64,000 nucleotides of DNA from NCBI GenBank assembly GCA_963573385.1, contig CAUYLG010065858.1:1-64000 (forward strand), given 5' to 3'. A program made the translations under genes and the position numbers. The notes beneath the pieces were generated by a model. The model did not search any database and was not told the DNA's origin. It was given only the letters and a program-made list of their open reading frames with translations. Below, piece by piece: positions 46,264-61,749 of the stretch (positions are counted from its first letter, which is position 1; each line of letters starts with the position of its first letter). The DNA comes from Cacajao melanocephalus (Eukaryota; Chordata; Mammalia; Primates; Pitheciidae).

Positions 46264-46749
46264 CTATCTCAGAAATACCAGTGATGAGTTCGTTTGCATG
46301 AGATTTTTGGTTCCAAGATGTCTGGGGATGAGAAAACTTAGTCCCTTCAGATCCCTAGAGGGGTGTGGGATATAAGTGAAACCAGCCCACATCCCATCCT
46401 GATTTTGAGGGCCATCTGTAACTCTGCTTCCCTGGGTCTCATTCCTGCATTCATGCCCTGAATTCTTAAGAACAACAAATAGGAGAAACACACAGAACTG
46501 AATGAGAAAAGTAACAGTAACAGCATTGACAGACTCTAGGCCTAGTGTCAAGAAATGCTGACACAAGGAAGTCAGACCCCAAAGTCTTTCCTCACCCCCA
46601 AGAAATCGAATCAAAGGGAAGAAAACCAAAACAGCCCAAGAGACAATGGTAGAAACTGCAAAAGACCAGAAAACATCAGCTATGATAATGACCAACAATG
46701 AAACTCCTAGGATATTTTTCTGTATTACAAAAGAAGAAATTAGACTCAA
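46264..46749 (-). other. 161-codon hydrophobic ORF in KCNB1 3'UTR
   Basis: Open frame on the mRNA strand rich in L, I, V and F in its first 100 residues, with several membrane-segment-like stretches (e.g. NILGVSLLVIIIADVFW). No known family recognised. Translation is unproven, and it may be chance in an AT-rich 3'UTR. Confidence 0.2.
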
Positions 46750-49296
46750 TTGCCCTATTATAAATTTGCTAAAAATACATATATATATATATTTTTTTTT
46801 ATCTGAACAGAAAAATAGACTACTCTGAGATGCGTGGACATTCTATGACATAGTCGCGCATCAGATACTTCTAGAGCCAGAAAAATGGCAACAGGAAATG
46901 CAGAGGTAACTCTTATTTCTGGGTGTAACCAGGACTGGTTTGGGTTGCCTGGGCTGAATGACATGAAAGCATTTGGATGCTGTCCTATAAGCAGTGATAG
47001 GTGAGGAAACATCAGCTCGGGGCTGGAAGCTTTCCATTGTCCTGCTGGGGTCTCAGGGGAGCCCCTTCTCCCTCCTGCCCACTCTGCAGCTACAGGAAAA
47101 GTCCTTTCCCAAAGAAGCATGTCCTAAGGCTCTTTGCCTTGCCCTCTTTTGATTCAAAGTTACTTGAATTGAGGCTGAAAAAAAGCCTGGGGTATTGTTA
47201 TTTGAGATTAGTTGGTAGAGAAATAAGAACAGGAGAAAGATTAGATAGAGACCTGGCTTTAGTGGCCCTTGTCCATGGTGAATTTTAAATATCCCCTTGT
47301 CCATGAACTAGACACTCCAGCTGGGACTGGAGCAAGACAGAAATATACAATAGTTACAAATACCAACAATACATTACAGTTTTACAGAAGAGAATACTGT
47401 TTTGTTTTTCTCCTTAGAAACATGGATCTTATTAGGAGAAAGGGCAGAGACGAGGCTACAGTTACCAAGACACATGGAGAAGCTGGGAGTCAGTTTGAAA
47501 AAGTTTGTATCACCAGCAGTTTTCAGGGGCAAGCTGGGTGGGTTAAAAGAAATGGCCTCCTCAGGATTTTGTTGTTTTTCCTTCTTACTCTTCTTCCTTC
47601 TTGATCCCCAGTCCTTTGGAGAAAGGGACTTCACGGGAACAAATGTTCTCTCCTCCTTTTTTTCTTTCCCCTTGAAGTGTGCTTAAGATAGAATTCCTAA
47701 AGAAGGCACTGAGAAATCTACTGCACCAAAGTCCTGTTGTTTTCTTTTACCCAAAGATAAAAAGGTGAATGTACTGTCTCCTCCAAAGCTTCCCCACCTC
47801 TCTTGCCGCTGGTGGCAGAGGCTCCCCCGTGTGATTGGGACACACAGCTACCTGGTCCCTAGCCCTTTCTGATAATGGTGGAAGTTGGAACGCAAGTTCA
47901 GCTGGGCTCTTGATGAGTTTCATTGAATTCGCCAAACTGACCAGCATCCATTTGCCGCGTCCAGCCCCTAGTTTACTTGTTTGGGTTGACTTGTTTCTTT
48001 CTGCTCTCATTGGTTCAGGAATGAATGGGAAATGGACTGCCAAGTTAAAACAGGATTTGCCTTTAGACCATTGCTTTCCTCTTCTCTATCAGGGCCTTCC
48101 TATCAAGTGAATTTCTCAGTGAAGACTCTTGGGTAGATTTCCCAGTGCGTGTATATTCATGTACATAGGTACAGGTTGGGTGTATACATATTAAAATCTG
48201 GATATGATCCCTTTTAGTGAGTGGAGGGGCTGGGAAAACTTATAATACTCTGTTTCGAATTGAGCACAGAACAAAAGCTATATTCCCCCAATACATACAC
48301 ACACAAGAAAAAGAAAAAAAAAACAATCAAACCCAAACGGAATACTTTCTAAGCATAGTATATGCTGAATTTCAATTATTCTGTTTCTATAAGAACTCTA
48401 TAGGACTCTGGCTATGAAGCCTGAAAAGGTAGGTTCTTAATGATACTTCTGAATTCGTCCTTCAAAAGTGACTCAATAAAATGCTACTTTAAGGTCAGAC
48501 AAAATACACAAGGAAGGAAGGGCCAGGTCCTACATGACCACAGAAGGCAGAAAGGGCCTTTGGTTACAAGGAGAGTTGCACCAATTGGTTTTCACTTAAA
48601 AAAAAACAAAGAAATCATTTTCAATCTGTACACTTCTCATCTGCTTCAACCAACAAATGAAATGCCTCGATTGGAAGAAGTGGTGGTAAGTTCCTTCTTG
48701 ATATATATGGCTATATTGAAACATGTTCACTTTCCTGATATGTAAAATAGACAATATTATTATTATTATTAATTTTTACAGATAGCATTAGCTCTAAAAA
48801 TATCTGAATTGGAAATCACAACTATTTACTTTTATCAAAAAGCATTTTTTTTTTCCCTGAATTTTCACATTTGTGCTGATGGTGGACATTAATGGTGATG
48901 AAAACAAAGAAGAGACATGTGAGATGGTTGGCGGAGAACTGTTCCACAGTCGTTCCTCAAGAGGCCCCCAGCTCAGACTGTGTGTTCGGCAAAGTGTTTT
49001 GGGAGTGCCGCTGCTTACTCTGCCTGGTGTGCCAGCTGGCACGGGATGACCTCACACTCTCCCTGCCCCTAGTCCCTTTGCAGTTGGTGCGTGAATACTC
49101 TGAAGATACCTAGGAAGAGTGATGTTCTCGTTTTCTCTGTTAATGCAGCAAAGAACAGGACTGCACCCTCTTGGGGGAATCCACAGTCTCTGGAGATGCT
49201 GAGAAGTGTTATGAGTTGGGTTTGCATACAGCAGAGAATACGCGTTTTTAAGGGTGGTGGAATGATCCCATCTCATCATATGTGTGGTAGGTGTCT

Positions 49297-50160
49297 CAAC
49301 CTTATGCCGTTGTACGAAGGGCAGGCAGAACAGCTCCGTGATATTCGTGCACTGAGAGGTGGATCACGCCATTGTACTAATAGGCAGACCAGCAACAGAT
49401 GATATTAAGACTTAAGACTAGGTGAACCAATGCCACATCTTTCTTCTGTTGGGAAGACATATGCCTGTTACTGTATTGAGGATAGGCAGAACTACACCAT
49501 TGGACTTGGGACATCATCCATCAACATTACATTAAGAGCACAACATTGTCCCATTGAACTGCAGACAGGCAGACCAACATGTCGTCTTTACTGACAGGTG
49601 AGCCAACACCAGAGTATTGTATTTATCAGTGGTTCAACCCAATGCCAGTGTACTGAGGAATGACCAACAACACCACGCTGTTGGACTAAAAGCAGGCAGG
49701 ACAATGCCAGGTCATCAAACCAGGACAGGAAAACCAACACCAAGAAATACACCAGAACCACTCGAGATGCACACAAATACTTATTGCTTTTGTCTGTACT
49801 GGCTGCATGATGGCTGCAGGAAGGAGAATTGAGCTTTTAGTACAGACAGTGACACTGAAAAACCAATAGCTGGTTGACAAGAAAGAGAACAGAGTAAAAC
49901 ACCCAATGTCCAACTGTCACTGTGTCCTTTTGAGATGTGCATGTCTCCTGTATACTTGACTTCATGAGAGGCCCCATCCAAGGGGCAAGAACCCCTCCTG
50001 ACCCATGAGGGTTAAGGGAAGGCTTCAGAGGGGCAGGGAAGGAGCCCACAGACTTTGATATGGCAGACAGTAATACCAGCACAATATTACCCATGGTGGC
50101 CAGAAACAGGCAGGTAGCAACAATCCAACTACAGTCTCAACAATTGGCCCACGGGAAACA
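49297..50160. repeat. Degenerate ~30-38-nt tandem repeat in KCNB1 3'UTR
   Basis: Recurring core on the plus strand: CCAACACCA, about 5 bases, then TTGTACTGAGGACAGGCAG with many substitutions. Clear units start at 49297, 49365, 49573, 49603, 49635, 49664, 49702 and 49734. Weaker units lie in between, and again at about 50065-50160. Confidence 0.72.
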
Positions 50161-50232
50161 GTGCTTGTTGTAAAGTGCAAGATGTAGACACTGTCCCTGG
50201 CAGAACTTGTTTTTGAAAAACATAAAGTGCTT

Positions 50233-50255
50233 TTTATTTTAACTTTTTTTTTTTT
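50233..50255 (-). other. A12 tract plus AATAAA in proximal KCNB1 3'UTR
   Basis: On the mRNA strand a run of 12 A (50255-50244) is followed by AAAATAAAAAGC with an AATAAA at 50238-50233. It lies about 1.02 kb after the stop codon. The A-run can prime oligo-dT during cDNA synthesis. The hexamer could also be a weak proximal signal, but no clear GU-rich element follows. Confidence 0.55.
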
Positions 50256-51276
50256 AGCTTGAAAACCACAGAAAACAAAACAGAATTTCTATTCTAACAG
50301 GTACTTTCCCTGCTGCAGCAGGAATTATTCAGTCTGAACTGGGCATTTCAATGCGGGGTATATTTTTTTCCTTTCATTTTTGCAAGTAAAAACAATCATA
50401 TTTTTATGCTGTTCTTCAGTAGCATACAGTCTCCTTGAATAAACTATTTCTTTTGCATGTTCGACACCTGCGTACCTTTTGAGTCTACACTAGTGATGTA
50501 AAGAAAGCGTGCTCCTCCTCCAACCCTAGAGCAATGCTCTGAGTTCATGCTGTTGGCTGGGTGCCCACCTTCTGAACCCTTCCCAGATTGCCAGGGGCAA
50601 TTAGAATTGAGTACAAGTGGTGCAACTCACCCTGATGATATCTCAAAATAAAAATCTCAGGTACTACGGAATACTGAAGTCAATGAGGACATTTGAATAA
50701 GGGTTTTGCGCTGGGATCGTGGCTTATGGCGCAGAGACTTCCCCGTGAACGATCATTCCCTGTAGCCATCTAACAGCGGAATCCATCCAGGAGGTGATGG
50801 ACAGGTGTTCCTAGGGGTGGCCGGGCAACATCCAATACCAAATTGGTCAACCCACTCTTTCAATACCAGCCACTTGTTCCTGCATCCTTCTCCAGCTGAA
50901 GCCAGGAGGACTGGAAACGTTGCCCTCCGAGACTGAGATGGACAGCCATGAGAGAAGAATGGGGAGTATGTGGCCTCGGTTCTGTCTAGAATGGTAGTAG
51001 TGGCGGCTGTGAGTTCCACTCATGTCATCTCCCAAAGAGGGCAACAGAGTTGTTACAAGGAGGCGCTGTGCCTGATGGCTTGGCCAGCTTCATGCCGATG
51101 GACCTGTCATGGCTCTCAAGGTCTTAGGGAGCCTTCTCTGGAGTCTCTCTTCTCTCTGAGGGCTTTACAGAGCCTTTCTGTTTCAGAGTTCATGCAGAAA
51201 AGCTCTGTGGCAGGTAAGCTGAACAGCTCTCCTCTTTGGACCTCACCCAAAAGTCTCTCCTCCAAGGCAGGGCAGT

Positions 51277-53320
<2,044 letters not shown>

Positions 53321-53529
53321 CTGCCCCACGGGATGATCATCACACAGGGCACTCCTCAATGTTCAAGAGCATTTTCACATCTCACTAGCCATTTAATGAC
53401 CGAATGGGGCAAAAAGAGAATTTATTTTAATCCATTTATTGTCCAGGTGTGGAAACCAAGGCCCAGAGAAATGAAATGTTTTAAAGCTATCGGCAAGCCC
53501 AGGGTCCAAGCATACTTTTTCGGATAGTA

Positions 53530-53725
53530 ACCATTTTATAGGCCCTGAAACCCTGCATTCTCTATTGCAACAATTCGACTCTGCAGCTGCAGCGTGAAAG
53601 CAACCTTGGATAATACGTGAATGAATGGGCATAGCTGTGTTTCAATAAAACTTTATTTATAAAAACAGGCAGTGGACTGAATTTGGCTTGTGAACCATAA
53701 TTTGCTGACTTCGGATCTAGACCAG
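53530..53725. repeat. Old DNA-transposon remnant, family not named
   Basis: CAATAAAACTTTATTTATAA, ATTTGGCTTGTGAACCATAA and TTTGCTGACTTCGG are typical of a common hAT-type nonautonomous element. Confidence 0.6.
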
Positions 53726-53774
53726 TGGCTCACATTGGGGGGGGAACTACCTTCACAGAGATGATATTAATGAT

Positions 53775-53965
53775 AATAGCTATCCTTTATGGAGTGCTGG
53801 TTGTATGCTAGGCATTTTCCATGCAATAGTTCATTTCATTCTTATAATAACCCTGTTCAGTGCTGTTAGCTCCATTGAACAGACATGGACACTTGGGTTT
53901 CCACAGCTAGTAGGTGGAAGATCCAGCATTTTAACCCAGGTCCGTATGACCCAAGAACATGAGCT
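53775..53965 (-). repeat. MIR
   Basis: TGGTTGTATGCTAGGCATTT ... CACAGCTAGTAGGTGGAAGA. Confidence 0.85.
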
Positions 53966-53976
53966 CTTAATGCTGC

Positions 53977-54116
53977 TGGATATGATGCCTCATGTCTGTA
54001 ATCCTAGCACTTTGGGAAGCCTAGGCAGGAGGATCATCTGAGGCTAGGAGTTCGAGTCTAGCCTGGGCAACATAGTGAGACCCTGTCTCTATAAAAGAAC
54101 AAAAGGAAAAAAAAAT
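53977..54116 (+). repeat. Alu left monomer
   Basis: GGATATGATGCCTCATGTCT to an A-rich end; single monomer. Confidence 0.85.
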
Positions 54117-54842
54117 CAGATGAAAGCTAACCTTTTGCTAGAAAAATGCCTAGACACTCAAGATGTTGCAGGTAATTCCCAGGGAGGCACAGACATTTTG
54201 GGCTCATATTAACTCCTGATTGGAACTATGTGCTTTTAGGGGCTAAAGACCTTGACTTAACTATCTTTGAGTCCCCTGGATCAGAAGAGGGCTTGGCCCA
54301 GAGAAAGGGTTCAAAGAATATACACTGAAATTAATGGAATCTAGGCCAGTCTACAGTCTGTGCAGAAAAGAAATAGATGTAATAAATTGCTCTGAGGTTC
54401 TTTTTTATTTTTTTCAACAATACAAATCCAATCACATTACTTCTTTGCTTAATAAATCTCCAGGACTCCTCATAAAAAAATCCAAGCCCCCAAACCTATC
54501 TACTGGGTCCCCTATACCCGTCTTCCTTTTGGAGATTTTCCCTTTCTCTTCCTCTGCCCCTGCTATGTGGGAAGGGGGGCCCGGCCACCATGATTGTATC
54601 ATTTGATCCCAGCTGCCACTGGTCGGAACACCAAGGTTGGATAGAAAATCCAGGCTTAGCCAAACTACCTTTGAGAATTCGAGCTCAGGAACTCAGGTGG
54701 TAAGTGGGTTACGGGAGGGTGAGTCCCTGAATTAAATGTTAAGTAGAATCTAGGCTTGAATCAGTTTCAACCCTCAAGCAACTATCTTCCAAATGTAGGG
54801 GACAGAGATGCCATGAAAACATCAGAGAAAGCTAAACTTTAG
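54117..54842. other. KCNB1: Intronic sequence, L2 piece at 54410-54565
   Basis: Forward L2 (CTCCAGGACTCCTCATAAAA). The rest is unique, with no exon. Confidence 0.5.
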
Positions 54843-55372
<530 letters not shown>

Positions 55373-55524
55373 AATAAAACAAAGAAATGAAAGAAAAAGA
55401 CAAAGAAAGCGGAGCCTTCAAGAGAAGCCAGAAAATGAAGGGAAGATGCAGAAGAAGGAGGAGTGGGGACTGCAGGAGGGTCACAGCAGGTGCAGAGGGC
55501 AGCAGTTAAGGGTGGGGAGGGGGG

Positions 55525-55745
55525 GCTCTGGTGTCAGCCTGCTTGAGGTTCAAGCCTCAGCTCTACCATTTCCTTACACTGAGAAAGTTCTTCAACATCT
55601 CTGAGCCCCAGTTTCCTTATCTAGAAAATAGGCTGATAATAACAGTATCTACCTCGGAGAATTGCTGTGTAGATTAAACGTGTTAGCACAGGCAAAGTGC
55701 TAGAACAGCTTCCAGCCGCACACGGTGAGTGTCTAATAGAAGCCC
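55525..55745 (+). repeat. MIR
   Basis: CTGAGCCCCAGTTTCCTTAT ... TTAGCACAGGCAAAGTGCTA. Confidence 0.88.
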
Positions 55746-56059
55746 GCCATCATCACAGGGGAAATCTCAGCCCACACCACCCGTCCGCTCAGATCACCCA
55801 GCCTCGGGGTGGCCTAGTCTCCATCTTTGCCTCCTGTCCTTGTTCTGATGCTGCCTGCTGTATCCTGTAAGTAAACCCAATTGCTGCATGGGTGAGTGTG
55901 AGAGGTTTCTGGCCCTGCCGTGAATCCTCAGTAAGGACGCACGGTTGTCAGGTCCTTCTCATGTTGACTCTGACCCCTCTCTCTGGCCACTCCTGCCATG
56001 GGATCTCAAAATTCACACTCCTCTAGCCGCATGCTATGTTCGGTCAATTCGGCATGTCC
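55746..56059. other. KCNB1: Unique intronic sequence
   Basis: No repeat or exon recognised. Confidence 0.45.
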
Positions 56060-56465
56060 GAGCTTCTTGCTCACGGTCTGGTGAACTCCAGTCCATCTTT
56101 TCAAATCCAGCCCATGCGACCCCTCCCCTCTGGAGTTTTCCCTGCTTTCTACAGGCAGGGTTGATGGCTCCGTCCTTGGGCTTCCCTCACCTTTTTAACG
56201 TACCTTAGGGATACTTACCACACATATCCCATCACAGGCACGCCTGTGTGTGTGTGCGTGTGTGTGTGTATGTGTGTGTGCATGCGTGTGTAGTGTGCGC
56301 GTGTGTGTGCGTGTGCGTGCCTGTGAGTGAGTGTGCTTATTGCTGCCCAGAATCTGTGAGCACTGGGAGGATGGGGATGGGTTCTGAGGTTTATCTCTGT
56401 GCCCCCAGCACCTAACCCACGGCGGGACACCTGACAGGTGCACCCCAAGTATTTGTTGGCTGTTG
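56060..56465 (+). repeat. L2 containing a TG/CG alternating tract
   Basis: L2 landmarks (GTGCCCCCAGCACCTAACCC) flank an alternating purine-pyrimidine run at 56246-56334. Confidence 0.7.
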
Positions 56466-56484
56466 CTCAAGTTCATAAAGCTAG

Positions 56485-56818
<334 letters not shown>

Positions 56819-56865
56819 GGGAAATATTTCTTGGTCATCTACTCTGCGTGAGGAGACGCAGAGTT

Positions 56866-56968
56866 CTTTTATAGAGACAGGGTCTCACTATGTTGCCCAG
56901 GCTAGACTCGAACTCCTGGCCTCAAATGATCCTCCTGCCTAGGCCTCCCAAAGTGCTGGATTACATCT
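56866..56968 (-). repeat. Alu fragment
   Basis: AGAGACAGGGTCTCACTATG ... CAAAGTGCTGGATTACA. Confidence 0.87.
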
Positions 56969-57188
56969 ACTAGACATGAGGATGCCACAGGGGGCAAGAG
57001 AGTGCCAGTGCCCTCATGGGCCACTCTGGTGCCTCCCTAGCCTCAGGAGTTCTATAACTTTCTGATTTTTTTTTAATATCGTCGAGTCTGACACATGCCA
57101 TGTTTTAGAAAAATAGGTTTTGAGTTTCTTGATTTACACCCATTGAAAAAGAAAAATTCTGTCATACTTTATAAAATGAAATGTTTGA

Positions 57189-57480
<292 letters not shown>

Positions 57481-57720
57481 AATAAAATGTTTGATATACA
57501 CAAAAGTAGACCTAATTTTTATATAATTTATGAACCATAATCAAATGAACACCTAGAACTTACCACCCAAATGGAGACAGAGAGCAGGCAGCAGTAACAC
57601 TGACACTTCCTGTGTGTCCTTCCCACTCCAGAGATAACCTCTGTGTGCAGTTTTTCATCCCTTTGTTTCTCTGTATGATTTTCAATAAGAATGCATGGGT
57701 CCCTAAATTGTCATTTTGTT
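57481..57720. repeat. Old L1 fragment
   Basis: CACAAAAGTAGACCTAATTT and GAACACCTAGAACTTACCAC are L1M-like. Confidence 0.5.
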
Positions 57721-57724
57721 GTGC

Positions 57725-58012
57725 TTTTTTTTTTTTTTTTTTTTTTAAAGAAATAGAGTCTCATTCTGTGGCCCAGGCTGGAGTGCAGTGGTGCAATCAC
57801 AGCTTGAATGCCAAGGCTCAAATGATCCTCCTGCCTTAGCCTCCCAAGTAGCTTGGACTACAGGTGCATGCTACCACACCTGGCTATATTATGTGGAGAT
57901 GGGGTCTTACTATGTTGCCCAGGCTGGCCTTGAACTCCTGGCCTCAAGCAATCCTCCCACCAGGGCCCCTAAAGTACTAGGATTCCAAGCGTGAGCCACC
58001 ACACCTGGACTT
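57725..58012 (-). repeat. AluJ-type
   Basis: T22 run, ATAGAGTCTCATTCTGTGGC to CACCACACCTGGAC. Confidence 0.93.
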
Positions 58013-58234
58013 GGCTCAGTTTTGACAGTATGTTGCATGTACTTTGCCACTTGTACCACTCCTTCCTTAATGGTAAAAACAAAAAAATCAAAAAAGCCCA
58101 CTCACCTTCTTTATTTTATTTTAGCTTTATTCTAAGAAATACTATGCAAAATTGCTGATTTTTCATGCCAGGGCTATATGTATTAAATATTCACCGAAAT
58201 AAAGATGTGATTGTTGGAATAACATCTTGGCAGC

Positions 58235-58357
58235 ACACTTTGGGTGAGGAGTGTGGGTCCTGGACTTGAAACTCTAGCTCTTGCCATTCATTGGTGGAAT
58301 GGCCTTGGGCATCCAAATGTTCACGCCTCAGTTTCCTTATTCGTAAAATGAGGGCGT
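58235..58357 (+). repeat. MIR
   Basis: TGGCCTTGGGCATCCAAATG and GCCTCAGTTTCCTTATTCGT. Confidence 0.82.
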
Positions 58358-58555
58358 ACTAGTGGTTTTTAACAGGATGATTTTTACTACTGGGGACACT
58401 CGGCGATTTTGGCAGAAATTTTTGGTCGTGACAACTGATGGGTGGAAGTCAGGGATGCCACGAAACACCCTACAGTGCACAGGACAGGCCCCGCGGCAAA
58501 GAATGATCCAGCCCGCAATGTCAGTAGTACTGAGGTTGAGACACTCTGGGATATA
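58358..58555 (-). mobile_element. MER20 (hAT-Charlie) in KCNB1 intron 1
   Basis: Same landmarks as the copy at 39.6 kb: GGACACTCGGCGATTTTGGC, ACACCCTACAGTGCACAGGA and TACTGAGGTTGAGACACTC. It directly follows a MIR. Confidence 0.87.
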
Positions 58556-59229
58556 CCAGTAGTCAGCCGCTCACAAATGTGGAGTGGGGGACACAGAGTG
58601 GGTCAGAGTGGGCAGCCAGTGGGCTTTAAGCTGAGCCCTACAAGAAGCTGCTCTCGTCTTGTGACTCCCGGCAGGAGGGCGCCTGCACAGGGAGGAATGG
58701 ATTCCTGGGGAGTCTGTTCCTTTAAGAGCTGGGAGGTCCTGTTTCCCCCAGAGGCTAGCAGGGGAAGCCTGCTCCAGTTTCTAACCCCCAGACAACTCCA
58801 GGGAAGGCCCACATAATTGATGTTCTGCTGAGAGATGCATGAATTATGCACCCAGCTATTGTACAGACCATGGGGCCTGTTATTCTAAGGCAGGTACCCC
58901 TTTTGTACCTGAGATTGTGCCCTCCCTCTCCCTTCCCCTCAGCTCAAGGAGGCCTAGAAAAGGAGCAAAGCAGGGGCAGAGGCCCCACTGGATCCCAAGG
59001 TTGGGAGGTGGGGGGAGTGCCTGCTGCTCAGGGTTGGGTTGGGACGGTTGGAGTGCACCTGGCGTCTGTCTGTGTGAATGTGCATCACACAGCATGTGCA
59101 GTAATGCAGCACCAGGGGTCTCCCTTGCCCCATCCCTCCTGGCCCTGCCTGCAAGATCTTTTTCTTTTCCAGACTCAATGAAGCCTTTAGAGTCAGGGCC
59201 ACACTTCCTGCCTGGGGAACTTCCCAATG
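58556..59229. other. KCNB1: Unique intronic block
   Basis: No repeat, exon or RNA gene recognised. The ORFs on both strands look like chance. Confidence 0.45.
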
Positions 59230-59565
59230 TAAGTTAAGTCCTCTGTGCCTCAGTTTCCCCACCTGTAAGACGGGGATAATTACAAGACTGCAATGAGAAT
59301 TCAATGAAATCAAAATGCCCTTAGCTAGTGGCACAGTCACTCTTAACTTTTACTGTATTTATTTATCCACAGCTTTACATTTACTTATGAGCTGATTTTG
59401 GACTTGGGTTTGAGTTCCAGGGCTATTGTTCCCCAGCTGTGTGGCCTTGGACAAGTCACTCCCCCTCTCTGAGCCTCTATTTTCTTTTTTCTAAAATAAA
59501 GATGAAGGTAACTGAGCACTTGCCACTTAACAGCCACTTAATATATACTGTTAGTAAATTATTAT
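59230..59565 (+). repeat. Two MIRs
   Basis: GTGCCTCAGTTTCCCCACCT (59230-59340) and TGTGTGGCCTTGGACAAGTC (59392-59565). Confidence 0.87.
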
Positions 59566-59570
59566 TCAGG

Positions 59571-59862
59571 GCTGGGTGCGGTGGCTCACACCTGTAATCC
59601 CAGCACTTTGGGAGGCCAAGGCAAGCGGATCACCTGAGGTCAGGAGTTCGAGACCAGCCTGGCCAACATGGGGAAATCCATCTCTACTAAATATACAAAA
59701 ATTAGCTAGGTGTGGTGGTGGACGCCTTTAATCCCAGCTACTTGGGAGGCTGAGGCAGGAGAATTGCTTGAACACAGAGATGTAGGCTGCAGTGAGCTGA
59801 GATCGAGCCACTGCATTCTAGCCTGGGAAACAAGAGGGAAACTCCATCTCAAATAAATAAAT
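59571..59862 (+). repeat. Alu
   Basis: GGGCTGGGTGCGGTGGCTCA to an AAATAAATAAAT tail. Confidence 0.95.
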
Positions 59863-60624
59863 ATGCAGATAATTTATGGTCAACCCCACCCCAACCCTTG
59901 TACTGGTTGCTTCTGGAAACCAGGAGTAGGAGTGTAGACCCCGAGTGACTGCCTAAGGCAGCAGGCATCCTCTAAACAGCTCATGGACCCAGACGGACTG
60001 TGTTGATTTGGTTTCTGGTATAAGCCCCAGGAGTAGGGAGCCGGCTACCACCTGGGAGTCCTCCGGCCTCAGCTCAGGCCTGGACAGGCCTCTGCTTTTC
60101 TGGGATCTGAGCCCAATTGGCTTTGGCAGAACTCCAGGAACCCAGGGGGCAGAGGCAGGAGCCAGCACCAGAGACAGGGAGGCTGTCCCCAAATTCCCTG
60201 CGAGGAGGTTCTGGATTCTGGAGCCTACCTGTCTGCACTAGATGGGAGAGGGGGCTTTGGTCCTCTGGGAGAAGAGATTGGCAGGTGGGGATCCCTAGGG
60301 TGAAATTCAGGAGTGCTGGAGCCAGGCTCTCCTCATCCTAATTGTCAGTTCCGGCTGTTGATCACAGAGAGGCCTACGTAGGACTGTTTATCGTGGCCTC
60401 TGCACACTTCCCTGCTGTTCCAGGAATGTGGATGAGGCACAGACTGTCCATGCAGAAAAGGGCTCAAGCTCCTTGCTGGGAAGATGGGGAGACTCAAGCA
60501 GAGAAGGGAAGTGACTTGCCCACGGTCACACAGCCCACTGTGGTCAACACTGTTCAGTACCACTGGAAGCTCTGGCAAGCTGGAAGCTGCACCTAGTGCT
60601 GAGGGCTTGCAAATTGCTCTTCAT
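59863..60624. other. KCNB1: Unique intronic block with MIR piece
   Basis: Reverse MIR at 60470-60565 (GCCCACGGTCACACAGCCCA). No exon recognised. Confidence 0.5.
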
Positions 60625-61110
60625 AAACATGCAGATTTATAGCAGCAGTGTTTATAATAGCTCCAAAGTGGAAACAGCCCAAATGTCCATCAACTGATGA
60701 ATAGATAAACAAAATACAGCTATCCATACAATGGAATATCCTTCATCCATAAAAAGGAATGAAGTACTGATATATGCTACAACACAGATGAACCATGAAA
60801 ACATTATGGTAAGTGAGAGAAGTCAGACACAGAAAGCCATGTATTATATGATTCAGTTTATATGAAATGTCCAGATAAAGCAAATGTATAGAGACAGAAA
60901 GTAGGTTAGTGGTTGCCAGGGTGGGGGATAGGGATTAACAGTTAATGAGCATAAAGAATGTCATTGGGATGAAAGTGTTCTAAAAACTGATTTAGGGCAA
61001 AGGCTGAACAACTTGATAAAATTTACTAAAAATTATCAAATTGTATGCTGGACATGGGTGCATTATATGATATGTAAAGTAAGGCTCAATAAAGTTACAT
61101 AAAAATTGCT
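60625..61110 (+). repeat. L1M-type 3' end
   Basis: AACAGCCCAAATGTCCATCA ... TAGTGGTTGCCAGGGTGGGG ... CTCAATAAAGTTACATAAAA. Confidence 0.92.
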
Positions 61111-61126
61111 TTCTATCTTTCCATAA

Positions 61127-61624
<498 letters not shown>

Positions 61625-61749
61625 CCATTACTTTGCATCCCCACAACACATGGATAGTTCACAGGAGAGAAGAAGCTTAACAAGCTGCAGAGCTGCTGAA
61701 AGCCTTGCAGTGACTCCTCATTCTCCCAGTTAAGTTCCAATTCCTGTGC

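Larger units (their letters stand above)
42205..51276 (-). other. KCNB1: KCNB1 long 3' untranslated region
   Basis: From the stop codon to the AATAAA-type signal near 42,230 there is about 9.07 kb of mainly unique sequence. It contains a single Alu (45789-46086), in contrast to the Alu density on both sides. Added to the coding sequence this predicts an mRNA of 11-12 kb, which agrees with the known large Kv2.1 transcript. It holds a UG repeat on the mRNA strand, a degenerate tandem repeat, an A12 tract about 1 kb after the stop, and a sense ORF of 161 codons. The extent is inferred from the distal poly(A) signal and from repeat content. Confidence 0.82.
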
